Source: Mycolicibacterium komossense (GTDB lineage Bacteria; Actinomycetota; Actinomycetes; Mycobacteriales; Mycobacteriaceae). Taken from it: DNA of 39,434 nt. Of the stretch, positions 16,475-24,706 are shown piece by piece. The stretch is taken from positions 1-39,434 of the forward strand of contig NZ_JACKTY010000057.1 of assembly GCF_025822605.1 (NCBI RefSeq), written 5' to 3'. The number at the start of each line of letters is the position of its first letter. The stretch's first letter is position 1. The notes under the pieces are model-generated. The model had not been told where the DNA came from, did no database searches, and saw nothing but the letters and a program-made list of their open reading frames with translations. Made by a program: the position numbers and the translations under genes.

Positions 16475-16701
16475 GCCGCTCCTTGTCGAATTCCTGTTCC
16501 GGACCGGGCCACTCCTGTGGTCCCAGTCACAAGCTAGACCTCGCCCGAGGGCCGTGCCTATCGCTTTCGCGCAGGAGCTGTCAGGATTGCGAACACTTGA
16601 GCGCGCTGATGCGCGCCCGAAGATCAGGAGTCTTGCATGATCGCCGCCGATACCTTAACTAACCGTCACGTATCTCGGGTCGGCTGTCCAGGGTTGCCCT
16701 G
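16475..16701. promoter_or_regulatory. Divergent control region between huc operon and AraC-type regulator
   Basis: 227-bp gap with no gene. It contains a perfect inverted repeat with 6-base arms (gcgcgc at 16601-16606 and 16611-16616 around tgat), an operator candidate. A 5-base hairpin (cagggttgccctg, 16689-16701) directly abuts the regulator's ATG, where no clear ribosome site is present. Promoters for huc (leftward) and the regulator (rightward) must lie here; I cannot place -10/-35 boxes with confidence. Confidence 0.5.
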
Positions 16702-17763
16702 ATGTCCCGGTTGACCCGACTGCGCTACATCGACGTCCGGCGGACGAGTAATCCGGTTCGCCGAAAGGTGCGGTCACGCGGGGTTCCACCGGCGCTGGCG
16801 AACAACGAGATCTTCTACACCGAGAGCATCTCCGACGCCGGCCGACTGATCGGCCGGGCGCTGTCGCCGCTGACGTTGACGGTCGCCCCCGAACAGACCG
16901 CGGGCTTCGCCGCGACGATGCACGGGATCCGACTGCGCAACGTCAGCATGTTGTACCTGAACCTGCACGTGGCGGCGACCATCGACATTCCGGTCCTCGG
17001 CCAGTACTACGCCGTCCACATGCCGATGAACGGCCGCGTCATCTCCGAACACCGCGATCGCACGTTCGAGTCCAACACCATCCGGTCGCTGGTGACCAGC
17101 CCCGGCCTTCCCCTGCGGCTCACCTTCGACGACGATTCGCCGCAGTTGCTGATCCGGATCGAGGAGCGGGCGATGGCGGCACACCTGACTCGGATACTGG
17201 GCCGGAGCCTGGCCCGCCCGCTGGTCTTCGACCCCGAGTTCGACCTCACCACCGATGCCGCGATGCGCTGGCACGCGGCGGTTCAGCTAATCCACACCGA
17301 GGTGTTCCACGCGGGTTCGCTGATCCAGCGCGGCCAGGGTATCGGCGCGGTCGAGGAACTCGTGATGAGTAGCCTGCTGCATCTGCAACCCTCGAACTAC
17401 CACGCCGAATTCACTCAACCGCCGCAGCCGGACAAGCGCCGCGCCGTCGTCCAGGCAGCGATGGACTACATCGATGACCACCTCGCCGAGCGCATAACGA
17501 TGGAGTCGGTAGCAAAAGCTGTCCACATGAGCGTTCGCTCGATTCAGCAGGGCTTCCGCGAAGAGCTCGGGATGAGCCCGATGACATATGTTCGGGAACG
17601 CCGGCTCGAGCGGGTCCACGAGGAGCTGATCGACGCCATTCCTGCCGACGGCGTCACCGTCACCGCGGTCGCGGAACGGTGGGGTTTCCACCACCTCGGC
17701 AGCTTCGGCGTCGAGTACCGCAAACGCTGGGGCGAATCACCGTCAGAAACCCTGCGACGCTGA
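16702..17763 (+). CDS. AraC-family transcriptional regulator (353 aa)
   Basis: The N-terminal ~220 residues resemble the AraC-binding-like (cupin-type) domain found in regulators that also carry a C-terminal AraC/XylS HTH. The C-terminal ~100 residues have two helix-turn-helix units (TMESVAKAVHMSVRSIQQGF and VTAVAERWGFHHLGSFGVEY) and the GESPSETLRR ending. It is divergent from hucM across 227 bp, so control of the huc operon is the natural guess, though its ligand is unknown. It converges on cbbR with a six-base gap. Confidence 0.9.
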   Translation: MSRLTRLRYIDVRRTSNPVRRKVRSRGVPPALANNEIFYTESISDAGRLIGRALSPLTLTVAPEQTAGFAATMHGIRLRNVSMLYLNLHVAATIDIPVLGQYYAVHMPMNGRVISEHRDRTFESNTIRSLVTSPGLPLRLTFDDDSPQLLIRIEERAMAAHLTRILGRSLARPLVFDPEFDLTTDAAMRWHAAVQLIHTEVFHAGSLIQRGQGIGAVEELVMSSLLHLQPSNYHAEFTQPPQPDKRRAVVQAAMDYIDDHLAERITMESVAKAVHMSVRSIQQGFREELGMSPMTYVRERRLERVHEELIDAIPADGVTVTAVAERWGFHHLGSFGVEYRKRWGESPSETLRR

Positions 17764-17769
17764 CGAACG

Positions 17770-18699
17770 CTAGGTGTCGCCCTCGGAGCCGCTGTGCCGG
17801 GGGCGCCCACGGGCGGCGGTGGGCCGACGCCAGCCCAGTTCCAACTGCGACAGCAAATGCTCGACCAACAGCTCCGTCGACTTCGTCGCCCGGCTCTGGC
17901 TGACCACATGCCAGGGCCGCTGCATCGGGGTGCCCGCCATCGGAAGTTCCACCAAAGCGCCGGAACCGATCTCCCGCGCCACCGCCTGTCGCGATACCAG
18001 GGTCACCCCGAGCCCGGCCACCGCGGCGGCGACTACGGCGCCGTGCGAGCCAAGGACCAGCTGTGTCGGCGCTACCCCCGCCTCTTCCAACAGCGCGGTC
18101 AACGTGAAGCGCATACCCGAGCCCGCTTCCCGCAACAACCAGGTCGCGGTGGCCGGTTCAAAACGTGCGGCAACATCGGGGGGCCCGACGACGATCAGCG
18201 TGTTCGGGCTGACCGCTCGCACCCTGACCTTCTTCCTCAGGTCGTCGGGCGGCCGGCCGGCTACCACCAGGTCGACCTCATGACAGTCCAGCATCGGCCA
18301 GACCGCACTGCGGGCCGCGACCTCCAGATGGAGCACGACGCCGGGATGCTTCTCGCGGAACGTGGCCAACGCCGCCGGGATCAGCAACTCTCCCGCGGTG
18401 GTGACGGCCGCGAGCCGGATCGAGCCGTTTTCCGGGTCGGCCTCACCCCGCGCCGCCAACAGGGCCTCGTCGTGCAGGCCGAGAATCCGTTGCGCGTACT
18501 CGACGTAGCGCTCACCGGCCGGGGTCAGCCGAACTCCCCTGCCGTGCCGATCGACCAGCGCGACGCCGACGTCCGCCGACAGGGCGCGCAGCGCGGCCGA
18601 GATCGATGACTCGGTGACCACGAGGTTGTCGGCGGCGCCGCGCATCGACCCGGTGGCCGCCAGCTCCACGAGTGCGCGCAGGCGTGCGTTGGTTGTCAT
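17770..18699 (-). CDS. cbbR: LysR-type regulator, probably CbbR (309 aa)
   Basis: The N-terminal winged HTH (residues 1-60, AADNLVVTESSISAALRAL) is followed by a type 2 periplasmic-binding fold effector domain. It belongs to the CbbR/CmpR-like LysR group by context: it is the last gene of the cbbL-S-X operon and overlaps cbbX as ATGA. CbbR proteins activate Calvin-cycle genes in response to metabolites such as RuBP or NADPH. It is unusual that the gene is co-directional and distal, rather than divergent from cbbL. The C-terminal tail after LELGWRRP is short and basic. Confidence 0.85.
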   Translation of the reverse strand: MTTNARLRALVELAATGSMRGAADNLVVTESSISAALRALSADVGVALVDRHGRGVRLTPAGERYVEYAQRILGLHDEALLAARGEADPENGSIRLAAVTTAGELLIPAALATFREKHPGVVLHLEVAARSAVWPMLDCHEVDLVVAGRPPDDLRKKVRVRAVSPNTLIVVGPPDVAARFEPATATWLLREAGSGMRFTLTALLEEAGVAPTQLVLGSHGAVVAAAVAGLGVTLVSRQAVAREIGSGALVELPMAGTPMQRPWHVVSQSRATKSTELLVEHLLSQLELGWRRPTAARGRPRHSGSEGDT

Positions 18700-19694
18700 G
18701 ACACCTCCCGCCCCGATAATGCCGCGTCGCCGTCGTCGCCGACGGATTGCGCGCTGAACACCCGGCTGGCCAGGAGGTCGGGAGCGTCGATCGTGGTCAG
18801 CGCGGCCAGATCGACCAGGCTGGACGAGCCGGCCAGCAGCCGCCGGGCGTGCCGCAGCCGGGCCCGTTCCATCGCATTGCGGACACTGCGGGCGTTGGCG
18901 AACCACGGCTGGTCGATGCGGCGGTGCAGGTAGCGCCGCAGCACCTCGCGAGCATCGTCGGAGAATGTGTAGCCGAGCGAGTCGGTCATCAGCACCGCGA
19001 TCTGCTCCAGCTCACCGACGCTGTAATCCGGGAAGGTGATGTGGTGCGCGACCCGGCTCTGCATACCCGGATTGGCGGAGAAGAACTGCTCCATCTTGTC
19101 GGCGTAGCCGGCCAGGATGACCACCAGATCGTCACGGTTGTTCTCCATCACCTGCAGCAGGATTTCGATCGACTCGGAGCCGTAGTCCCGGTCGTTCTCG
19201 ATCTTGTAGAGGTAATAGGCCTCGTCGATGAACAGCACCCCGCCCATCGCCCGCTTGATGACATCCTTCGTCTTCGGCGCGGTGTGGCCGACGTATTCGC
19301 CCACCAGGTCGTCGCGGGTCACGCTGACCAGATGGCCTCTGCGCAGATAGCCGAGCCGGTGCAGCAGCTCGGCCATCCGCAGGGCCACCGTCGTCTTGCC
19401 CGTTCCGGGGTTGCCGGTGAACGACATGTGCAGCGTCGGCTGCGGGGCGGTGATCCCAAACCGCGCCCGTACCCTGTCTACCAGCAGCAATGCGGCGATC
19501 TCGGCGATGCGCGTCTTCACCGGCTCCAGACCGACGAGCTCGGTGTCCAGCGCCGCCAACACATCGTCGACCCCTGACTCACTGCGCACCTCGGCGAGGT
19601 CGACGACGGCGTCGGGCGGCAGGAGGGCGGGGACGGGATCCTCCGCCGGCCGTTCCTCCAGGCCCGGCCGGTAGCCGAACGCCGTCCCCGTCAC
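18696..19694 (-). CDS. cbbX: RuBisCO activase CbbX (332 aa)
   Basis: AAA+ ATPase that remodels inhibited red-type RuBisCO by pulling on the extended large-subunit C terminus. Walker A is GNPGTGKTT (94-102), Walker B is GGVLFIDEAY (151-160). The CbbX-specific YVGHTAPKT pore-loop region and SANPGMQSRVAHHI arginine-finger region are present. The N-terminal ~40 residues are a less conserved extension. The GTG start overlaps the cbbS stop (GTGA). Confidence 0.96.
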   Translation of the reverse strand: MTGTAFGYRPGLEERPAEDPVPALLPPDAVVDLAEVRSESGVDDVLAALDTELVGLEPVKTRIAEIAALLLVDRVRARFGITAPQPTLHMSFTGNPGTGKTTVALRMAELLHRLGYLRRGHLVSVTRDDLVGEYVGHTAPKTKDVIKRAMGGVLFIDEAYYLYKIENDRDYGSESIEILLQVMENNRDDLVVILAGYADKMEQFFSANPGMQSRVAHHITFPDYSVGELEQIAVLMTDSLGYTFSDDAREVLRRYLHRRIDQPWFANARSVRNAMERARLRHARRLLAGSSSLVDLAALTTIDAPDLLASRVFSAQSVGDDGDAALSGREVS

Positions 19695-20116
19695 CGCGGA
19701 CCGTACCGGTCACCCTCGGGACGCTGGGTGGCGTACGAGTGCGTCGTGTAGCCGATCTGCCGGTTTGCTTTCTCGGAACGTTCGAGCCGGAAGCCGGGCT
19801 CCTCGGCGGGCCGGTTCACGATGAACGAGAACGCGGTGGTCTGCCTCCCGAGTCGGGCGTCGTAGGCGTTGAGCCTGATGTAGGTGTGCGGGTTCGCCGC
19901 TCGGCAGGCGTTGACCTCCAGCATCACGCCCGCGGCGTCGTTGAGATCGAACATCGGCAGGCCCCACATCTCCCAGTAGGTGTTGCGCGGGTGGGGATCG
20001 TCGGTGAACTCGACCGACAACGGCCATTCGTTGGCCAGCGCGTAGTCGATCTGCGCGGTGATCTCGGCATCGGTGAATTCGGGCAGGTAGGCGAAGGTGC
20101 CCTGGGTGATACGCAT
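19691..20116 (-). CDS. cbbS: RuBisCO small subunit, red type (141 aa)
   Basis: Form I RuBisCO small subunit. It starts MRITQGTFAYLPEFTDAEI, typical of red-type (IC/ID/IE) enzymes. The EFTDDPHPRNTYWEMWGLPMF core and the extended C-terminal segment after NRPAEEPGF are present; the extension helps assemble the L8S8 complex. It lies 23 bases after cbbL with an AGAGGAG ribosome site. Confidence 0.97.
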   Translation of the reverse strand: MRITQGTFAYLPEFTDAEITAQIDYALANEWPLSVEFTDDPHPRNTYWEMWGLPMFDLNDAAGVMLEVNACRAANPHTYIRLNAYDARLGRQTTAFSFIVNRPAEEPGFRLERSEKANRQIGYTTHSYATQRPEGDRYGPR

Positions 20117-20139
20117 ATCGCTCCTCTTGATGGTCGCGC

Positions 20140-21570
20140 TCAGGTGGCGGTCGGCGTCGCGAGGACGTCGGGGGTATCGGTGGACTCGTAGTTGAAGCTG
20201 ATGTCACCCCAGGTGGCCAGCGCGACGTCCAGTGCCCGGTTCTGCGAGGCGGCCTTCTTGAGGATGTCCGGGCCTTCCCGGTAGTAGTCCCGGCCCTCGT
20301 TGCGGGCTTTGATCATCGCCTCGAGCGCCACCCGGTTGGCCTCGGCGCCCGCGGCGATTCCCATCGGGTGCCCGATGGTGCCGCCGCCGAACTGCAGGAC
20401 GACGTCCTCGCCGAGGTGATGGATGAGCTGGTGCATCTGGCCGGCGTGGATACCGCCGGACGCCACCGGCATCACGCCGGGCATCGACGCCCACTCCTGG
20501 TCGAAGTAGAGACCCTTGACCGGATCGGCCTTGACGCTGTCGAGGCGAAGCGTGTCGTAGAAGCCGGCGGTGGTGTTCGGGTCACCCTCGAGCTTGCCGA
20601 CGACGGTGCCCGCATGGATGTGGTCGACACCGGCCAGCCGCATCCATTTCGAGATCACCCGGAAGCTGACGCCGTGCGCTTTCTGCCGCGTGTAGGTGCC
20701 GTGTCCGGCGCGGTGCAAATGCAGGATGACGCTGTTGTCGCGGGCCCACTTGGCCATCGACTGGATCGCGGTGTAGCCGATGGTCAGATCGATCATCACG
20801 ATCGCCGAACCGAGCTCGCCGGCGAATTCCGCCCGCTCGTACATCTGCTCCATCGTTCCTGCGGTGATGTTGAGGTAGTGGCCCTTGATCTCGCCGGTGC
20901 TGGCTTGGGCCCGGTTGACGGCTTCCATGCAGAACAGGAACCGGTCCCGCCACCGCATGAAGGGCTGGGAGTTGATGTTCTCGTCGTCCTTGGTGAAGTC
21001 GAGCCCACCACGCAGTGCCTCATAGACGACGCGGCCGTAGTTGCGGGCCGAGAGGCCCAGCTTCGGTTTGGTGGTGGCGCCCAGCAGCGGTCTGCCGAAT
21101 TTGTTGAGGTGCTCGCGTTCGGTCACGATCCCGTGGGCAGGGCCCTGGAAGGTCTTCACGTAGTGGGTGGGGATCCGCATGTCCTCCAGGCGCAGCGCCT
21201 TGAGGGGCTTGAACCCGAAGACGTTGCCGATGATCGAACTGGTCAGGTTCGCGATCGACCCTTCTTCGAACAGGTCGAGGTCGTAGGCGATCAACGCGAT
21301 CCACTGCCCGGGAGCGTTCGGCACCGCTTCGACGCTGTAACACTTTGCCTGGTAGTGCTCGAAGGTGGTGAGGCGGTCGGTCCACACCACCGTCCAGGTG
21401 GCCGTGCTCGACTCGCCCGCCACCGCGGCGCCGGCTTCCTCCGGGGGCACGCCCTCCTGCGGCGTGATCCGGAAGGCGCACAACACGTCGGTGTCCTTCG
21501 GCACGTAATCCGGCTGCCAGTAACCCATTTCAGCGTAGGGAATGACTCCCGCGTTCCATCTGTCTGCCAT
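20140..21570 (-). CDS. cbbL: RuBisCO large subunit, red-type form I (476 aa)
   Basis: Carboxylates ribulose-1,5-bisphosphate. Active-site elements are all present: K168 in TKPK, the carbamylated lysine K194 with metal ligands D196 and E197 in DFTKDDEN, the histidine in HRAGHGTYTR, loop 6 HAGTVVGKLEGD, and SGGIHAGQMH with FGGGTIGHP for phosphate binding. Together with CbbX and the long CbbS this is a red-type enzyme, and in a mycobacterium most probably form IE; a tree is needed to separate IE from IC. The start gives MADRWNAGVIPYAEMGYW, matching family starts, although no strong ribosome site precedes it. Confidence 0.97.
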   Translation of the reverse strand: MADRWNAGVIPYAEMGYWQPDYVPKDTDVLCAFRITPQEGVPPEEAGAAVAGESSTATWTVVWTDRLTTFEHYQAKCYSVEAVPNAPGQWIALIAYDLDLFEEGSIANLTSSIIGNVFGFKPLKALRLEDMRIPTHYVKTFQGPAHGIVTEREHLNKFGRPLLGATTKPKLGLSARNYGRVVYEALRGGLDFTKDDENINSQPFMRWRDRFLFCMEAVNRAQASTGEIKGHYLNITAGTMEQMYERAEFAGELGSAIVMIDLTIGYTAIQSMAKWARDNSVILHLHRAGHGTYTRQKAHGVSFRVISKWMRLAGVDHIHAGTVVGKLEGDPNTTAGFYDTLRLDSVKADPVKGLYFDQEWASMPGVMPVASGGIHAGQMHQLIHHLGEDVVLQFGGGTIGHPMGIAAGAEANRVALEAMIKARNEGRDYYREGPDILKKAASQNRALDVALATWGDISFNYESTDTPDVLATPTAT

Positions 21571-21718
21571 GGCTCGAATGCTGCCAGCCGATACTGAACC
21601 TGTCTATCAAGTGTTTAGCCGTGATACATGAGTATTTGGTTGCCTTTTCGAAAGCCCCCCACAGGTTCCACCATCTGGGTGAGGCCGGCCTGCGCGCCCG
21701 CTTCTAGCGTCGTCGACC
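21571..21718. promoter_or_regulatory. Divergent control region cbbL / fba with LysR-type operator candidate
   Basis: 148-bp gap. It holds the inverted repeat ATAC-atga-GTAT (21624-21635) inside a T-N11-A sequence (21622-21634), the form expected for LysR-type regulators such as CbbR, in a locally AT-richer stretch. It would be suitably placed to control both the cbb operon and the aldolase gene. The match is short, so confidence in the specific site is modest. Confidence 0.4.
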
Positions 21719-22717
21719 ATGAGCACATGCACACAGATCGCCGCCGAACTCACCGCACCCGGCAAAGGCATTCTCGCCGCGGACGAGAGCATCGCGACCA
21801 TGTCGTCGCGGCTGGAGAACGCGGGTGTCTCGCCAACCGCCGACAGCAGGCGCATCTACCGCGAGCTGCTCGCGACCACCCCGGGACTGTCCGACGGGGT
21901 ATCCGGGATCATCTTCTGCGACGAGACGCTGGGCCAGGTGTTCACCGACGGACGGCCCTTCCCCCAGGCGGTGCGCGAACTGGGTATTCATGCCGGAATC
22001 AAGGTCGACACCGGCGCCAAGTCGTGCCCCGGCCTCCCTGGGGAGACGATCACCGAAGGGCTCGACGGTCTGCCCGCGCGCCTGGCCCGGTATGCCGAAT
22101 TGGGTGCGACGTTCGCCAAGTGGCGCGCCGTCTTCAGCATCTCCGGGCGCACCCCGAGCTGGGGCGCCACCGTCAGCAACGCCAATGGGCTGGCGCGGTA
22201 CGCCGCGGCCTGCCAAGAGGCGGGACTGGTTCCGATCGTCGAACCCGAGGTGCTCATGACAGGTGCACACACCCTCGCCGACTGCGCCGCCACGACGGCG
22301 ACCGTGCAGGCCGCGGTGCGTCAGCAGCTCGCGGCGCTGGGCGTCGACCTTGCCGGCATCGTCCTCAAACCGAATATGGTCATCGAAGGGGACAGCTGCC
22401 CCGACGTGTCCGATCCCGAGCAGGTCGCCGAGGCCACCGTGGCGGTATTGCGGGCCTGGCCCGCGCAGCTGGCCGGGGTCGCGTTCCTGTCCGGCGGTCA
22501 GCCGCCGGAACGCGCGACCGCCAATCTGGCCGCGCTGCAGCAGCATCAGACGCCGTGGCCGCTGACGTTCTCGTTCGGTCGTGCGCTGGTGTCTCCGGCC
22601 CTGGCCGCGTGGCACGGCGACGACCTTCGTTATCGCGACGGCCAATCCGCGTTGGCCAAGCACGTGACCGCCAACTCGGCGGCGTTACGCCGCCGCGCCG
22701 ACCTTCAGTCGGCGTGA
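21719..22717 (+). CDS. Class I fructose-bisphosphate aldolase (332 aa)
   Basis: Schiff-base aldolase that makes FBP (and sedoheptulose-1,7-bisphosphate in the Calvin cycle). Catalytic residues are recognisable: D22-E23 in AADES, K134 in FAKWR, E175 in VEPEVL and the Schiff-base K217 in VLKPNM; FLSGGQ and TFSFGRAL bind phosphate. It is divergent from cbbL. Its 3' end overlaps the 3' end of the histidine kinase gene on the other strand by 13 bases. Confidence 0.96.
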   Translation: MSTCTQIAAELTAPGKGILAADESIATMSSRLENAGVSPTADSRRIYRELLATTPGLSDGVSGIIFCDETLGQVFTDGRPFPQAVRELGIHAGIKVDTGAKSCPGLPGETITEGLDGLPARLARYAELGATFAKWRAVFSISGRTPSWGATVSNANGLARYAAACQEAGLVPIVEPEVLMTGAHTLADCAATTATVQAAVRQQLAALGVDLAGIVLKPNMVIEGDSCPDVSDPEQVAEATVAVLRAWPAQLAGVAFLSGGQPPERATANLAALQQHQTPWPLTFSFGRALVSPALAAWHGDDLRYRDGQSALAKHVTANSAALRRRADLQSA

Positions 22718-23919
22718 GCGGGGTGCAGTGGAATCGTCACTGTGATGGTTGTCCCGGCCCCAGGACGGGAGCGGACCGTGAGCCGGCCGTCCACCAGCTC
22801 GGCGCGCTCGGCCATCGACAGCATGCCGTAACCGCCGGACCGTGAGTCTCTGCTGCGATCGTCAGCGGTGGTGAAACCGACGCCGTTGTCGCTGACCTCG
22901 AGGCGGGCATCACCCCCGACGACAGTGAACGCGACGGTCGCAGCGGTGGCACCGGCATGTTTGACGATGTTCTGCAGGCACTCCTGGGCGATCCGATACA
23001 GCGCCACCTCGATGTGTTCCGGCAGCCGCTCGTCGGCGAGGTCGAGGTCGAGGTTCAGTGGCGGCATCGACGAGGCCAGGCTGGCCAGCCCACCCGCCAG
23101 GCCCAGATCGTCGAGCACGGGTGGCCGCAGTCCGCTGATCGCCGCCCGCGCCTCCTCCAACGTCAGGGCCACCATCTCGCGGGCTTTCGCGATCTGGATT
23201 GCGGCATCGGCGGGGTCGTTGTCGACCGCCCGCGCGGCGGCGTCGAGACGGTAGGTCAACGTCACCAGTCGCTGCGAAATACCGTCGTGGATATCGCCGG
23301 CCAGCCTGCGCCGCTCAACTTCTTGCGCAGCGATCACCTGCTCGGCGAAGTTCTCGTGCGCCCGTTCCCGTGCGGCGAGTTGGCGGTGCAACCGGGCCTG
23401 GTGCAGCGCGCCTGCAATCAACCGGCCGATGACCAGCAGCAATTCGATATCGCGGTCGGTGAAGTCACGCCGGTCGATGGTGTGCACGTTGAGTACGCCC
23501 ACCAGGCCCCCTGGCCCGGTCTCCATCGGCACCGACGCCATCGACGTGTAGCTGGCGCCGCGCAACGCCTCGATCGGCACGTAACGCGGGTCGGCCTCCT
23601 TGTTGTCGACGATGACCACGGGGGTGCGATGACTCGCCACCCACCCGGAGATTCCCGAGCCCAGCGGCAACCGCACCTTGCCGACCTGCTGGTCGAACGG
23701 CGGGGTGGCGCCGGCCAGCGTCAGGGCCCGGTCGCTGTCGTCGAGGACGTGCACGAAGCAGACGTCGGAAGCGGAAGCGGTGGTGATCAGCTGGGCCACC
23801 GCCGCCGCGAGCGGTTCCACCCCCGGACCGTGGGAGGTGGCCTCGACGATGTCGAGCAGGAGCGCCGCCTCGCGGTCGGCGTCGACGAGGCCGTGCACGG
23901 TGTGCGCGGGCGGGATCAC
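22705..23919 (-). CDS. GAF-domain sensor histidine kinase (404 aa)
   Basis: Soluble two-component kinase. GAF domain about residues 35-175, then a HisKA_3 dimerisation helix with H211 in LAGDIHDGISQRL, and a C-terminal HATPase domain (N-box ECLQNIVKHAGA, G-box DNGVGF and GGYGMLSM). No membrane segment is seen. The GTG at 23919 overlaps the response-regulator stop as GTGA and is preferred to the longer open frame upstream, which overlaps the regulator gene. The signal is unknown. Its location inside the Calvin-cycle block suggests control of carbon fixation or energy genes. Confidence 0.92.
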   Translation of the reverse strand: MIPPAHTVHGLVDADREAALLLDIVEATSHGPGVEPLAAAVAQLITTASASDVCFVHVLDDSDRALTLAGATPPFDQQVGKVRLPLGSGISGWVASHRTPVVIVDNKEADPRYVPIEALRGASYTSMASVPMETGPGGLVGVLNVHTIDRRDFTDRDIELLLVIGRLIAGALHQARLHRQLAARERAHENFAEQVIAAQEVERRRLAGDIHDGISQRLVTLTYRLDAAARAVDNDPADAAIQIAKAREMVALTLEEARAAISGLRPPVLDDLGLAGGLASLASSMPPLNLDLDLADERLPEHIEVALYRIAQECLQNIVKHAGATAATVAFTVVGGDARLEVSDNGVGFTTADDRSRDSRSGGYGMLSMAERAELVDGRLTVRSRPGAGTTITVTIPLHPAHAD

Positions 23920-24587
23920 CGGAAGATGCCCTCTCGCAGCGCGGTCGCGACCGCCGCCGTGCGGTCGCTGACGTTGAGCTTGCGGTAGATCGACCGGAGG
24001 TGACTTTTCACCGTCTCGTCGCCGATCACGAGTTTGGTCGCGATGCCGCGGTTGGACAGCCCCGTCACGACGAACGACAGGATCTCGCTTTCCCGCTGTG
24101 TCAGGCCGTGCCGCGCGCCGGGCCAGAACTCGTCGCGCTGTAACCGGGCCGCGGTGTCGACCGCACGCGCGGCCAGGCCGGAATCGATGGCGGTCGAACC
24201 CTCCCGCACCGACTCCAGCTGACGGACCAGTTCGTCGCTGTTGATGCCCTTGAGGAGATATCCGGATGCTCCGACCCGCATCGCCTGGAACAGGTACTGC
24301 TCGTCGTCGTACACCGACAGCAGGACGACTTTGCGGTTCGGATCGTGCTCGCGCACCGCCCGGCACAGATCCAGACCGCTGGCGCCTTTCATCCGGACAT
24401 CGCACAACACGATGTCGGGTTTGAGGCTGCTGATCACCTCCAGCGCATTCTCGACACCGACGGCCTGCCCGACCACCCGGACGCGGGCCCGAAACGACGA
24501 CAGCATCGCTTTGAGGCCCTCGATCACCATTTCGTGGTCATCGACCAATACCACTCGAATGGGGCCGGCGACCAATGCAGCTGTCAT
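23916..24587 (-). CDS. NarL/FixJ-family response regulator (223 aa)
   Basis: Receiver domain residues 10-130 with acidic pocket D16-D17, phosphoacceptor D63 (VLCDVRMKG) and the switch lysine in YLLKGIN. LuxR-type HTH about 155-220 (LTQRESEILSFVVTGLSNRG, then VKSHLRSIYRKLNVSDRTAA). It is the first gene of a two-gene operon with the GAF kinase and is divergent from rpe across 119 bp, which contains a perfect 13-bp tandem repeat that could be its binding site. Confidence 0.94.
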   Translation of the reverse strand: MTAALVAGPIRVVLVDDHEMVIEGLKAMLSSFRARVRVVGQAVGVENALEVISSLKPDIVLCDVRMKGASGLDLCRAVREHDPNRKVVLLSVYDDEQYLFQAMRVGASGYLLKGINSDELVRQLESVREGSTAIDSGLAARAVDTAARLQRDEFWPGARHGLTQRESEILSFVVTGLSNRGIATKLVIGDETVKSHLRSIYRKLNVSDRTAAVATALREGIFR

Positions 24588-24625
24588 GGGCCAACGATAG
24601 AGGGAAATCCAGGGGGCGTCACTGA

Positions 24626-24651
24626 TTATTTACCCGTCTTATTTACCCGTC
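24626..24651. repeat. Perfect tandem 13-bp repeat in the response regulator / rpe divergent region
   Basis: TTATTTACCCGTC occurs twice head-to-tail (24626-24638, 24639-24651). It is AT-rich in a GC-rich setting and lies midway between two divergent starts. Head-to-tail sites roughly a turn apart are typical of transcription-factor binding. The adjacent NarL-type regulator is the obvious candidate. Confidence 0.55.
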
Positions 24652-24693
24652 CCCTCCCCCGCTTCGGGGATTACCGGCCGAGCCATTCTTGCC

Positions 24694-24699
24694 TAATGT
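24694..24699 (+). promoter_or_regulatory. Candidate -10 box for leaderless rpe transcript
   Basis: TAATGT fits the mycobacterial TANNNT -10 pattern and ends seven bases before the GTG start codon of rpe at 24707, which has no ribosome site upstream. This spacing is what a leaderless mRNA beginning at the start codon would show. No clear -35 box is seen. Confidence 0.5.
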
Positions 24700-24706
24700 A
24701 ACCGGC

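Noticed and set aside
20368..21597. Plus-strand 409-codon open frame opposite cbbL
   Set aside because: cbbL is unmistakable on the minus strand; the antisense frame shares its third-position GC bias only.
24657..24669. Hairpin ccccg-ctt-cgggg as terminator
   Set aside because: Five-base stem without a following T-run, between divergent genes where no transcript needs to end.
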